This document shows positions 17,921-27,382 of a stretch of DNA of 64,000 nucleotides, in pieces (the first letter of the stretch is position 1; each line of letters opens with the position of its first letter). The position numbers and the translations under genes were made by a program. The stretch comes from Campylobacteraceae bacterium (GTDB taxonomy: Bacteria; Campylobacterota; Campylobacteria; Campylobacterales; Sulfurovaceae). The DNA lies in NCBI GenBank assembly GCA_027056485.1, contig JALUKQ010000088.1, forward strand, positions 1-64,000, in the 5' to 3' direction. The notes beneath the pieces are model-generated. The model ran no database searches. It was not told where the DNA came from and saw only the letters and a program-made list of their open reading frames with translations.

Positions 17921-18542
17921 ACTGCTACTCCTAGAGGATACTCCAAACTTAGCTAAAACCCTTATAAAATACCTCAAGTTTAACGACTATGAGGTTGACT
18001 GGGCAAAAGATGGAGAAGAGGCTGTAGAGCTAAGTTATCAAAACAAGTACCTACTCTATCTTTTTGACATCAATGTTCCTAGACTCAATGGTATTGATTT
18101 ACTTAAGTCTCTACGAGATGCAGAGGATTTTACTCCTGCTATTATTATCTCTGCCTTGGTTGATATTGAATCTGTAACAAAAGGTTTTATGGCAGGAGCT
18201 GATGATTATCTAAAAAAGCCTTTTGACCCAGAAGAGTTACTACTGCGTATTAAAGTTAAAACTGCTTCACTCCAAGAAAGTATCACGTTTAAGGAATATG
18301 AACTTTATCTACAAAGCAATGAAATTTGCTATAAAGGAGAACCACTCTTCCTAGGTACTGTTCAAAAGGGTATTTTTATGGCTCTTTTAAAAAACAACCC
18401 TAACCCGGTCACCTATGATGAACTACTCAATCTCCTTGACAAGCCTAGTGAAAATGCTCTCCGTGTCAATATAGCAAAACTTAAAAAAATGCTCAACCTT
18501 GAGATAAAAAGCATACGAGGAATTGGTTATAAAATTATATGA
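17913..18542 (+). CDS. OmpR/PhoB-family response regulator
   Basis: MNKLLLLEDTPNLAKTLIKYLKF; receiver nearly identical to 8512..9141. Confidence 0.9.
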   Translation: MNKLLLLEDTPNLAKTLIKYLKFNDYEVDWAKDGEEAVELSYQNKYLLYLFDINVPRLNGIDLLKSLRDAEDFTPAIIISALVDIESVTKGFMAGADDYLKKPFDPEELLLRIKVKTASLQESITFKEYELYLQSNEICYKGEPLFLGTVQKGIFMALLKNNPNPVTYDELLNLLDKPSENALRVNIAKLKKMLNLEIKSIRGIGYKII

Positions 18543-19548
18543 AAAGGAATCACTACTAAAGAGTTTTAGCCTCTTTTTTATTATGATGGAGCTTTTTTTA
18601 GCTTTTATTTTTTACAACTACTACAAAATAGAAGAGGAGCATCTAAGTGAGCAACTCTTTTTAGAAATGAAAAACTATAGCTTTAACTTTGATGATGAGC
18701 GATTCAATATGGCAATCGTCCCCAAAGCAGAAGAAAATCAACTCTATGAACTCTATTTTGATGAGCAAAACCTCTACATCTTAACCCCTTTTCTAGAGCA
18801 GAACAGCACTTTAGCCATTCTTTATCCCCTCTCTTCTTATCAACAAAAGCTTAATGAAGTTAGAAAAGATATCCTCCTACAAGCCTTACTGCTATCACTC
18901 ATCTCAGCTTTTCTCTCTTTTATCTTCGCCCTCTACGCCCTCTCTCCTATTCAGGAGTCTTTGAGACTCTTAGAAGAGTTTATTAAGGACATCATTCATG
19001 ACCTTAACACGCCCATAACCTCCATACTTATCAATCTAAAAATGATGGAAAAGAGTGAAGAGACAGAGAGTATAGAGCAGAGTACCAAAGCCATCTCTAT
19101 GCTCCATAAAAACCTTGATATCTATCTAAAGAACAGTAAACTAGAGAGTGAAAAGTTTATGCTTAGTGAAGTGCTCAATGAACAAGTAGAATTTTTTCAA
19201 CCTCTCTATGATCACTTAAACTGGATACTTAAGTTAGAAGATAGAGTCATCTATAGTAATAAGAATGCTCTTAGTAGAATTATTTATAATTTGTTGAGTA
19301 ACGCATGTAAATACAATACTAGTAATGGATTTATACACATAGAAAGCAGAAATAAAAAACTAATTATTAGTAACCAAAGCCATGGTATTAAACATCCAGA
19401 ACGTATCTTTGAACGTTTCTATAAAGAGAGTGAACGAGGTTTAGGAATTGGTCTTCATATTGTTGACAAACTAACCAAAGAGTTGGAGATTGAAAAACAA
19501 CTCTATATAAAAGATAATATTGTCTCGGTTGAGTTAACATTAAATTAA
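18523..19548 (+). CDS. Sensor histidine kinase
   Basis: Two TM segments; H-box DIIHDLNTPITSIL; N box YNLLSNACKYN; GLGIGLHIVDKL; probable TTG start overlapping the regulator. Confidence 0.9.
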   Translation: MVIKLYEKESLLKSFSLFFIMMELFLAFIFYNYYKIEEEHLSEQLFLEMKNYSFNFDDERFNMAIVPKAEENQLYELYFDEQNLYILTPFLEQNSTLAILYPLSSYQQKLNEVRKDILLQALLLSLISAFLSFIFALYALSPIQESLRLLEEFIKDIIHDLNTPITSILINLKMMEKSEETESIEQSTKAISMLHKNLDIYLKNSKLESEKFMLSEVLNEQVEFFQPLYDHLNWILKLEDRVIYSNKNALSRIIYNLLSNACKYNTSNGFIHIESRNKKLIISNQSHGIKHPERIFERFYKESERGLGIGLHIVDKLTKELEIEKQLYIKDNIVSVELTLN

Positions 19549-19565
19549 CACTAATTCTATATAAT
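19534..19565 (+). promoter_or_regulatory. Direct-repeat site S12: TTAACA-N5-TTAACA-N9-TATAAT, reading into convergent genes
   Basis: TTAACATTAAATTAACACTAATTCTATATAAT overlapping the kinase stop codon. Confidence 0.55.
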
Positions 19566-19618
19566 TCTAAGATGCATTGTAAAACAATAGACCTTACGTT
19601 AGAAAAGTCTCTATATTA

Positions 19619-19993
19619 TTAAAACCCATCATACTCATTTATCTTCTCTCCATAAAGTGGCTCTTCTAAAAAGCGTTCATCCGTACTATTAACAAAAAAG
19701 AGTGTCGGAAAAATGGTTGAGTAGAAAAGCTCTATAGGATAAGAGATTTCACTCTCATAAATAAGCATAACAGCCACATATTTTTCGTTAAAAGTATCTA
19801 TATAGTTACGATTCATAAAACTTTTAACTATCACCTCATTACAAAGTTTACAATCTTCTTTCACTAACAAAACCATCATAGGCTTCTTCTCTTTTTGTGC
19901 TTCTTCCAACGCTTTATCATAATCACCCAGCCATGAGATATGGTTTGCATTTCCAAACGATAAAAATAGTAGCAGAAGAAGTATAGCTCTCAT
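19619..19993 (-). CDS. Thioredoxin-fold protein
   Basis: Signal peptide; EAQKEKKPMMVLLVKEDCKLCNEVI (CKLC motif). Confidence 0.7.
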   Translation of the reverse strand: MRAILLLLLFLSFGNANHISWLGDYDKALEEAQKEKKPMMVLLVKEDCKLCNEVIVKSFMNRNYIDTFNEKYVAVMLIYESEISYPIELFYSTIFPTLFFVNSTDERFLEEPLYGEKINEYDGF

Positions 19994-19994
19994 A

Positions 19995-21077
19995 CTATTT
20001 TATCTCATACTCTACTAGCTCACCATCTAATGTTTTTAGAAACTCTACTACCTCATCTATCTGTTTAGGGGTAAACTCATTTCCTAGTTGGTACTTACTC
20101 ATGATTCTAACTACCTCTTTTAGCTCTTTGACTGCTCCATTGTGAAAATAAGGAGCAGTTTTCGAGATATTTCGTAAAATAGGTACACGAAACTTTAGTC
20201 TGTTATCTTGCCCTAAAAATCCACCCTCATTTATAAAAGGGAAAGGACTCTCTTTTATTCTCAAATCAGGCTCAAATATCATCCCAATATAATCAGCTAA
20301 ATATCTTCTAAGAGGAAATTTCTGAATACTCTGTCCACCTACCGACATACCTGTATGACACCCTTTACACCCTTTGGTTAAAAAGAGTGCCATACCTCGT
20401 TTGGCTTTTGCACTTATGGCAGAGTTATCTCCCTCTAAAAACTTATCGTATGCTCCATGTGTTAGTAGCGTTCTCTCATATGCTCCTATGACATTTCGTA
20501 CATTTTCAAAGCTTATAGCAGAGCCAAAGATCTCTTTAAATTTTGTAACATACTCAGGTATTTTATTTAATCTTTCTACTACTTCATTAGGCTTCATATT
20601 CATCTCAAATGGAGCCTGAATAGGACCACCTGCTTGTTCTTCAACATCTTTTGCTCTTCCATCCCAAAACTCTGCTTTAGCTAATGCAGAGTTTAGTACA
20701 GTAGGAGAATTTAAAGCAGAAGGATTTTCTCGTCCATAATAACCAATAGCCGTAGGTAAATTATCATCACCACCTTGGTCAAGTAGATGACAGGTGGCAC
20801 AAGCAATGGTTTTATCTTTAGAGAGCAGTTTTTCATTGTAAAGCTCTTTTCCTAAAGCAATTTTTTTAGGAGTCATTCTATTGTCAGGATTGTCAACCAC
20901 TGCTAAAAGTTTTGTATAGGTAGTTGGTGTGGGTTTCATATTGGTCGATAACGCTCGTTCTCGAAGTTCATTATCGCTAAAGATTTTCACCTCTTTATGT
21001 GGCAATAAAAAAGGTAATAGAAAAATTAAAGTTACAACAAAAAGTGTTATAGTAACAGGGTGCAATAGTTTTTTCAT
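19995..21077 (-). CDS. Di-heme cytochrome c peroxidase / MauG family
   Basis: CATCHLLDQGG and CKGCHTG heme motifs, LFFDKxL-like region, AEFWDGRA. Confidence 0.9.
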   Translation of the reverse strand: MKKLLHPVTITLFVVTLIFLLPFLLPHKEVKIFSDNELRERALSTNMKPTPTTYTKLLAVVDNPDNRMTPKKIALGKELYNEKLLSKDKTIACATCHLLDQGGDDNLPTAIGYYGRENPSALNSPTVLNSALAKAEFWDGRAKDVEEQAGGPIQAPFEMNMKPNEVVERLNKIPEYVTKFKEIFGSAISFENVRNVIGAYERTLLTHGAYDKFLEGDNSAISAKAKRGMALFLTKGCKGCHTGMSVGGQSIQKFPLRRYLADYIGMIFEPDLRIKESPFPFINEGGFLGQDNRLKFRVPILRNISKTAPYFHNGAVKELKEVVRIMSKYQLGNEFTPKQIDEVVEFLKTLDGELVEYEIK

Positions 21078-21174
21078 TATCTGCTCCTTATAATATTTAT
21101 TATATTAGAAAGTTATAAGTAATTTCAATAGGATTTTAGCAGTAGAAGGTTTTTCTTTTAGCATAAAAGGGTTT

Positions 21175-22068
21175 TTATCGTTTTAACAAATCCTTCGGAT
21201 AAACCCCATAAGTCTCAAAAAATAGCTTAGAAAAATGCCCTTGGTGTTTGTAGCCTACCCTTTTAGCTATGTCACCAATGGTCATACACTCTTCTCGTAA
21301 AAGTAGATTTGCCTCTTCAAGTCTTAAGCGTTGCACATAGGCATAAATGGTGCTTTTATAAACCTTTTTGAAAACTTTTTTTAATTTTGACTCATTGGTG
21401 GCACAAAGATGAGCTAAAGCTTCAATGGTGGGAGGTTCATTAAAAGAGTTTAAAAGATGATTTTTTGCTCTGAGTGCTATAGCTAACTCCTCTTCATCTA
21501 TCTCTTTATCAAGCATATCTAGCAGAGAAAAACGATGGGTTATAAACTCCATTACTCTGTACATACAGCCAATACTTCTCATTTGCTTGTCCTCTTTTGT
21601 GTCTATGATTTTTTTAATAAGGTAGAAACTTAAAGCATCTATAGGTTGTTGATTTATCTGCTCTAATACAATCTCGTTTTGTATCTTTTCATAAAGAAAA
21701 TCAATGGGTTCATTGGCATTAAAACTCAAATAACGCTTTAAAAAAAAGTCAGCTATAAAAAGAATAAACGCTTCACCATTCATGGTTAAAGAAAAGTCTT
21801 GTCTAGAAGAGCCATAAATGGTTATGATATTCTCTTTTAAAGTGTAGGTAACATTTTCTATATGGTTAGTTATATCTACTGTTCCACTCTTGACTACTAC
21901 CATCATAAGCATTCTGTCTAAGTTTTTTAACTCAACAGTTTTACTTCTATTTTTGAGAAAGATATCATAAAAAAAGATACCATTTGATATATCTACCTTG
22001 GTTAAACCTTTTACAGACTCATCTATCTGGTAGCGTTGGGTAGGGGTATTGAAAAATAGACTCTCCAT
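21175..22068 (-). CDS. AraC-family transcriptional regulator
   Basis: C-terminal HTH: SKLKKVFKKVYKSTIYAYVQRLRLEEA...GYKHQGHFSKLFFETYGVYPKDL. Confidence 0.9.
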   Translation of the reverse strand: MESLFFNTPTQRYQIDESVKGLTKVDISNGIFFYDIFLKNRSKTVELKNLDRMLMMVVVKSGTVDITNHIENVTYTLKENIITIYGSSRQDFSLTMNGEAFILFIADFFLKRYLSFNANEPIDFLYEKIQNEIVLEQINQQPIDALSFYLIKKIIDTKEDKQMRSIGCMYRVMEFITHRFSLLDMLDKEIDEEELAIALRAKNHLLNSFNEPPTIEALAHLCATNESKLKKVFKKVYKSTIYAYVQRLRLEEANLLLREECMTIGDIAKRVGYKHQGHFSKLFFETYGVYPKDLLKR

Positions 22069-22880
22069 TATAGTTTATAATATTCCCTAACTCGTCGTTC
22101 AAAATCTTCATCACTAAGCTCTTTTCTCATAGGTATAAACTTACTAGCTTTATCGCCAACAGTAGCACGAGCTGGGAACTTTTCATTTTCTATGATTTCT
22201 AAAATCATCTCTGCAACTTCCTTTACGTCATTACCACCATTTATCTGCTCTATTATGTTGGGGGCTAAGTTTGCAACCAGTTTTGCATAAGGGGAGTTTT
22301 TATCAAAAGTTTCCAAATTGGTTACTAGGTTTGAGCGTGCAAATTGGGTGTTGAAAAAACCTGGCATAACAGAGTGTACCCTTATACTAAAGTCTCTTAG
22401 CTCATAACGTAAAGAGTCGGTAACACCTTCAACAGCATATTTACTAGAGTTATACATAGTGAGTAACGGTAAGCCTATTTTCCCAAGAAAAGAGCTAATG
22501 TTTATAATGACACCAGACTGCTCTTGTCGCATAAGAGGAATAACTGCTTTACAGACACGTAACAGACCAAAAACATTGACGTTAAACTGGTTATACATCT
22601 CCTCTTCATTCATCTCTTCAACCGTTGAGACTAGACCATATCCTGCGTTGTTAACCAAAATGTCTATTTTATCTATACTTGATATGGCTTTTTGAATACT
22701 TTGACTACTTGTGATGTCTAATTCAACTACATGTATATTTTCTAATTTTATATTAGAAAGTTTAGAAGGGCTTCGTGTTCCAGCATAAACTAGGTAACCT
22801 TTTTGAGCTAAGTAAAGAGCAGTAGCCCTACCCATGCCCGAACTTGCACCAGTAACAAGAACAGTTTTTTGCTTTTTCAT
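22068..22880 (-). CDS. Short-chain dehydrogenase/reductase
   Basis: TGASSGMGRATAL, NNAGYG, YNSSKYAVEG motifs. Confidence 0.9.
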   Translation of the reverse strand: MKKQKTVLVTGASSGMGRATALYLAQKGYLVYAGTRSPSKLSNIKLENIHVVELDITSSQSIQKAISSIDKIDILVNNAGYGLVSTVEEMNEEEMYNQFNVNVFGLLRVCKAVIPLMRQEQSGVIINISSFLGKIGLPLLTMYNSSKYAVEGVTDSLRYELRDFSIRVHSVMPGFFNTQFARSNLVTNLETFDKNSPYAKLVANLAPNIIEQINGGNDVKEVAEMILEIIENEKFPARATVGDKASKFIPMRKELSDEDFERRVREYYKL

Positions 22881-22887
22881 TAGATAC

Positions 22888-24102
22888 TTACCCCTCTAGT
22901 CGAACCTTAGGTTCTTTATCTTCCAATAAAAATATAGGCTCCGAGAATGGAGCCAATTTTGCTAAAAAGTTTAATAATGAAATTACAGGTGAACCATAAA
23001 AAAACTTTACATCTGGGTTATAAACCCATAGCTGGTCAGCATATTGATAAACTTTATGAGGAGTATCACCCACATTGTCACCATCTCTATCGAACCCTGC
23101 ATAGTTATCCCAGTAGTTTCCTACTATCTCATTTTCGTTTGTTTTACTTCCTCTACTGTCATTAACGATATCTTCTATATTCCCTTTAATAGTATTGGTT
23201 TTAATAATATTATTTTCACTTAGAGAATGAAAATGTAATGCCTCTGCATTATAAAGAACATTGTTTCCTTCTATCCAATTATGCGTGTCAGGTTCGAAAG
23301 GAGACCTATCGATGTAAATACCTTGAGCACAGTATATAATGGTGTTATCTTTTAGTGTAAAGTTAGATACATCTTTCATACCTATCCCCATACCTGTTGC
23401 TCCTAGTGAGCTTTGTATTAAGTTTCCTGTCGCAATGGTATCTTTGGAATACATAAAAAATATTCCTACTGAATTGTACTTATAGGTATTGTTTTTCACA
23501 ATATTTTTACCAGCATACATAAAGTGCAAAGAGTAACGATTATGCTCACCATAGTTCTCTTCTATAAGATTTCCATGAGAGTACCATACCACCATGTCAC
23601 GCGATTTGATAAGTCTATTTTTTTTAACAATATTGTCATGACTATACCAAAGACGAAGTCCATCACCACGTAGTCCAAGGTCATAATCTTTTGAACTAAT
23701 GGTATTATTTTGAATAAGTGAATTATTAACCATCTGCATATCTATACCAAAAAGACAATCATCTATAACACAGTCACTCACTTCACACTGTTTTGCATTG
23801 GTTATCAAAATAGCTGCATCCAGTGTATGGGTCATATCTCCAGAGTTAATAATTTTTAGGTTTTTAAGTGTGACAAATGAACTTTCTACTTTTATAACTG
23901 TTCCCTTACCTTCTCCATCTATAACAACACCATCCTCTTTACCTATAATGGTGAGTGGCTTTTTAATAACTATACTCCCCTTATAAATACCCTTTGGTAG
24001 CTTTAAAATAGAACCCTCTGGAGCTTTATCTATCGCTTCTTGTAGAGCATTTGCGTTTGCAAAAAGGAACAATGATAAAAGAATTGTTAATACTCTAATC
24101 AA
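22888..24102 (-). CDS. nosD: NosD-family periplasmic copper/nitrous-oxide accessory protein
   Basis: Right-handed beta-helix; conserved C-terminus NYWDNYAGFDRDGDNVGDTPHKVYQYADQLW..SPVISLLNF. Confidence 0.8.
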   Translation of the reverse strand: MIRVLTILLSLFLFANANALQEAIDKAPEGSILKLPKGIYKGSIVIKKPLTIIGKEDGVVIDGEGKGTVIKVESSFVTLKNLKIINSGDMTHTLDAAILITNAKQCEVSDCVIDDCLFGIDMQMVNNSLIQNNTISSKDYDLGLRGDGLRLWYSHDNIVKKNRLIKSRDMVVWYSHGNLIEENYGEHNRYSLHFMYAGKNIVKNNTYKYNSVGIFFMYSKDTIATGNLIQSSLGATGMGIGMKDVSNFTLKDNTIIYCAQGIYIDRSPFEPDTHNWIEGNNVLYNAEALHFHSLSENNIIKTNTIKGNIEDIVNDSRGSKTNENEIVGNYWDNYAGFDRDGDNVGDTPHKVYQYADQLWVYNPDVKFFYGSPVISLLNFLAKLAPFSEPIFLLEDKEPKVRLEG

Positions 24103-24105
24103 ATT

Positions 24106-24891
24106 TTATGCCTTTGACTCTCTTATTGCTTTTTGCCTAGCAAGAAATGCCAAAAGACTAAAAATAGAGATAAGAACAATCAAATAAAACCCAATTGTCG
24201 GATAAGAGTGTGTTACAAACTGGGCAATCTTTCCATCACCAAATACGGTAGGCATAAATGGTTTTATTTTAAATGCACCCCAATCATGAAGATTATGCCC
24301 AAACCAATATAACCAATAGGAGTAATCAGCAATAAACAGTATAGGAAGTGAGACAGGAATTAACATTGCATAAGTAAATATTTTTTTATTATAAGCAATA
24401 AAGTAAATCATAGCTAAACTCAAAAGTAAAAGTGCATAGATACCAATTTCACGTTCTATTGTTCCTCCAACCCACATTGGATCCATACCAACATAGTGGT
24501 TAATGGTGTTCATCTCATGGACTTCACCAGAGTAGCCATCAAAGTGAAAAAAAACAGGAATACCTTCAGGAAATGCCTCTTTTGGATAGTTTGGAGCTTC
24601 TAGCGAAACAGCCCATATAGGTAGAGAAGCAACCCCTATTTCAGAAGCACTTTTTATCATTCCATCTAGGTTATTATGTGACTCCTTGGGTGTAGCGATA
24701 CTTTTGTATCTACCTTTATTATATAGGTTCCAAACAGATTTACTAAAAGTAGAAATCTCTTCTGGTTTACCATCATCTATCTTGTTTAAAGTACCATGAA
24801 AAGCAATCATAGGAAATGTAAAAGCTACAGTCATAATAAGTAGTGCTAAGGTAGCAAAAATCTTCGACTTCATAAAACTTGGGTGCATCAT
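24106..24891 (-). CDS. Membrane protein, probably cotranscribed with nosD
   Basis: Several TM segments; 3 bp from nosD; WYWFGHNLHDWGAFKIKPFMP-type region. Confidence 0.55.
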   Translation of the reverse strand: MMHPSFMKSKIFATLALLIMTVAFTFPMIAFHGTLNKIDDGKPEEISTFSKSVWNLYNKGRYKSIATPKESHNNLDGMIKSASEIGVASLPIWAVSLEAPNYPKEAFPEGIPVFFHFDGYSGEVHEMNTINHYVGMDPMWVGGTIEREIGIYALLLLSLAMIYFIAYNKKIFTYAMLIPVSLPILFIADYSYWLYWFGHNLHDWGAFKIKPFMPTVFGDGKIAQFVTHSYPTIGFYLIVLISIFSLLAFLARQKAIRESKA

Positions 24892-24991
24892 CTCTCCTCA
24901 AAGTGGTCTAATAAAACTTATAATTTAAATAAGTAAAAATTATAAGTTTCATAAATCTAGATTATTATATAATAAATAAAAGAGAGAGGAT

Positions 24992-25005
24992 ATGATTTAC
25001 ATCAA
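24992..25005 (-). promoter_or_regulatory. CRP/FNR-type box TTGAT-GTAA-ATCAT
   Basis: Minus strand TTGATGTAAATCAT, one mismatch from TTGAT-N4-ATCAA, about 100 bp upstream of 24891. Confidence 0.45.
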
Positions 25006-25066
25006 GTTTAAAGAGTAAACATGATAAACCATTACTTACATTTAAATGTACTTAAACTCAACTACA

Positions 25067-25840
25067 TTAATCTGTTATAAAAAACCTTTTTGCACTCACC
25101 ACAGTTATACCCTGTTTTTCAAAATACTCTGTCCATAAAGTTTTAACTTCATCTAAAAGTTCTCTTGAATGTTTACGACGTTCTATAATATGCATATAGA
25201 TATGAATTTTGGAATTATGAGGAAGAGCATACTCTTTAATAGCTTCATCAGCAGAGACAACCTCTTTATAAAAATTAAATTTATAAGAGTTTTCCATAAA
25301 ATCACTTATAATATGAATCTCAGCCTCTTGACTTTGAATATTGTCTACTATCTCTGTTACGGTCTCAAAAAGAGGAGAAGTTTTTGATTCATCTGGTTTT
25401 GCTAACATCTCTGTAATTTCAACTAGAGGTTCTTGAAATGCATGGTTATAGTTATTTTTTATATCACGACAATTCTCATAGAGTGCATTACAATCCGTAT
25501 CGTTACCAGGACTACACTTATCAAAAAGTGTTTTTACCTTTGTCTTGTTCTCATCATCTCCATATATAGATAAAATATTTAGACGACTATTCATCGCCAC
25601 ACCTTCATGTATATCTGAAAGCCAACTATTCATTTTTTCTATATTATGACTGCTCCATTTATCACTTTTATCAATCAATACAATCTTCTTTAGTTGAACT
25701 ACTTTATCTTTTGAACAGAGTGATTTTTCATCAACATTATATTTTTTTGGTTTTAACTGATATGATAGATAAAATATAGAAAGCCCCAATAGAACCAACG
25801 AAACAATAATAGCTATACCCTTTTTATCCTCTTTTGTCAC
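25067..25840 (-). CDS. TM-anchored VWA-like protein
   Basis: One N-terminal TM; IVLIDKSDKWS...FDKCSPGNDTDCNALYENCRDIKNNY...IHIISDFMENS. Confidence 0.6.
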   Translation of the reverse strand: MTKEDKKGIAIIVSLVLLGLSIFYLSYQLKPKKYNVDEKSLCSKDKVVQLKKIVLIDKSDKWSSHNIEKMNSWLSDIHEGVAMNSRLNILSIYGDDENKTKVKTLFDKCSPGNDTDCNALYENCRDIKNNYNHAFQEPLVEITEMLAKPDESKTSPLFETVTEIVDNIQSQEAEIHIISDFMENSYKFNFYKEVVSADEAIKEYALPHNSKIHIYMHIIERRKHSRELLDEVKTLWTEYFEKQGITVVSAKRFFITD

Positions 25841-27276
25841 AGCTCAAGCTCCCTATTTTTTTTAACCTGATAGAGTATCTTCTCTATGCTTTCATGACTT
25901 AAATATTTATCTTTTAACTCATCAAGCTCATTTTCGAAGAGCTTTTGATTTTCATAAAATTCATTCATGTGACCATTTACTTTAGTTAAAGTATCTTCAA
26001 GTAGTTGTTGTGACTCTAATAATCTTTTGTTATTAAGCTTACTTAAACCACCTTCACCTACTAAAAGTCTATCACTATAATCAAAACTCACTCTATCTCC
26101 ATAGACAAATCTTGCTCCATTTCTATATGAGCTTATTAATGTTCTAGCACCCTCTATAGCTCGAAGATGATAACCAGTATAAGTATTAATAAATGCACTC
26201 ATATCCGAATGAAGATTATCTAAACTCTTTTTTGATGCAGCAAGGGTTGCCACCATCTCATCAGACTTTTTTAATGAGACAGAGTAGAGTTCTCGCATCA
26301 ATTTTCTTGCCTGCTTTTTAGAACTTAAAAACTGATCTTCTTTCTCTCTCCATCTACGATAAACAGCTCCATATCCAGGGTATCTGTCATCTAAGCTCAT
26401 ACCTTTAAAAATGCTGAATAATGTAACTAATAATCCTAGAGAGATTAAAATTATGGTCTCCATATCATGTAAAGCAAAAGGTTGTTTTAACATCGGTTCA
26501 ACAACAGACCATATCTCCACATGAGGATTACTACTTAAAATCTCACGATAATGAGCAATAAAAAGATGTAATACAAAAATAGTTACCAACAGAAGTGTAA
26601 AAGTAAGCAGTCCTAATATCTTTTTAAACCATGAAACATGATTTTTATAGCGTAAAACATAACCAGCTATGGTAGAGAGTGTAACGTTAAAAAAAGAGGT
26701 AACAAACCCTATAAGTACACCACCTAAAAGTCCTAAACTTGAAGCTTCACCAAAAAAATAAGCATTGATAAGTGCTTCTACAAAGATAAATACAAATATC
26801 CATGCAAAATGTAAGATATAACTTTTAGGATAATAAGCCTCTCTTTTACTTAACTTATTGGCTAAACGAAAGGTATTTAGTTCATTACGAAGGTCAAGTC
26901 TTCTTTCTTGATTCTCCTCTTCTTCATGAATAAATGCATCATTTATACTGCTAGACTTCTCTTTAAAAAATCTATACAATTTAGAAAAATTAATATTTTC
27001 AAGTTCAACTTTTTCAACAAGAGTATAAACCTCTTTTTTGATTTCAATTGCCTTTTTAGTGCCATACTCATTGAGTTGTTTAATATACTGATTGACATCT
27101 GCTATATAACTATTTTCATCATCAGTACGCTTATCTTCATTTGGCATGGGATTATTAGAAGCAAACTTTCCACCCTCTAATCTGGGTTTTAATCTCTTGT
27201 TTACCTTCTCAATATCATACCATCCAAACTCTTCAAAAACTAAACCCTGCTTTGTTTTTTTAGTTCGCCAAGCCAT
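25837..27276 (-). CDS. Multi-TM coiled-coil membrane protein, coupled to VWA-like gene
   Basis: 4-bp overlap with downstream gene; central TM segments flanked by long helices; start MAWRTKK preferred. Confidence 0.55.
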   Translation of the reverse strand: MAWRTKKTKQGLVFEEFGWYDIEKVNKRLKPRLEGGKFASNNPMPNEDKRTDDENSYIADVNQYIKQLNEYGTKKAIEIKKEVYTLVEKVELENINFSKLYRFFKEKSSSINDAFIHEEEENQERRLDLRNELNTFRLANKLSKREAYYPKSYILHFAWIFVFIFVEALINAYFFGEASSLGLLGGVLIGFVTSFFNVTLSTIAGYVLRYKNHVSWFKKILGLLTFTLLLVTIFVLHLFIAHYREILSSNPHVEIWSVVEPMLKQPFALHDMETIILISLGLLVTLFSIFKGMSLDDRYPGYGAVYRRWREKEDQFLSSKKQARKLMRELYSVSLKKSDEMVATLAASKKSLDNLHSDMSAFINTYTGYHLRAIEGARTLISSYRNGARFVYGDRVSFDYSDRLLVGEGGLSKLNNKRLLESQQLLEDTLTKVNGHMNEFYENQKLFENELDELKDKYLSHESIEKILYQVKKNRELEL

Positions 27277-27382
27277 TATTATCCTCAATATAAAGAATTA
27301 TATTTAAACACTGCTAAACATATTTTAATGATTATAGCCAAAAATAACAAAAACTAAATATAACTCCCTTCGTTAAAGTGTT

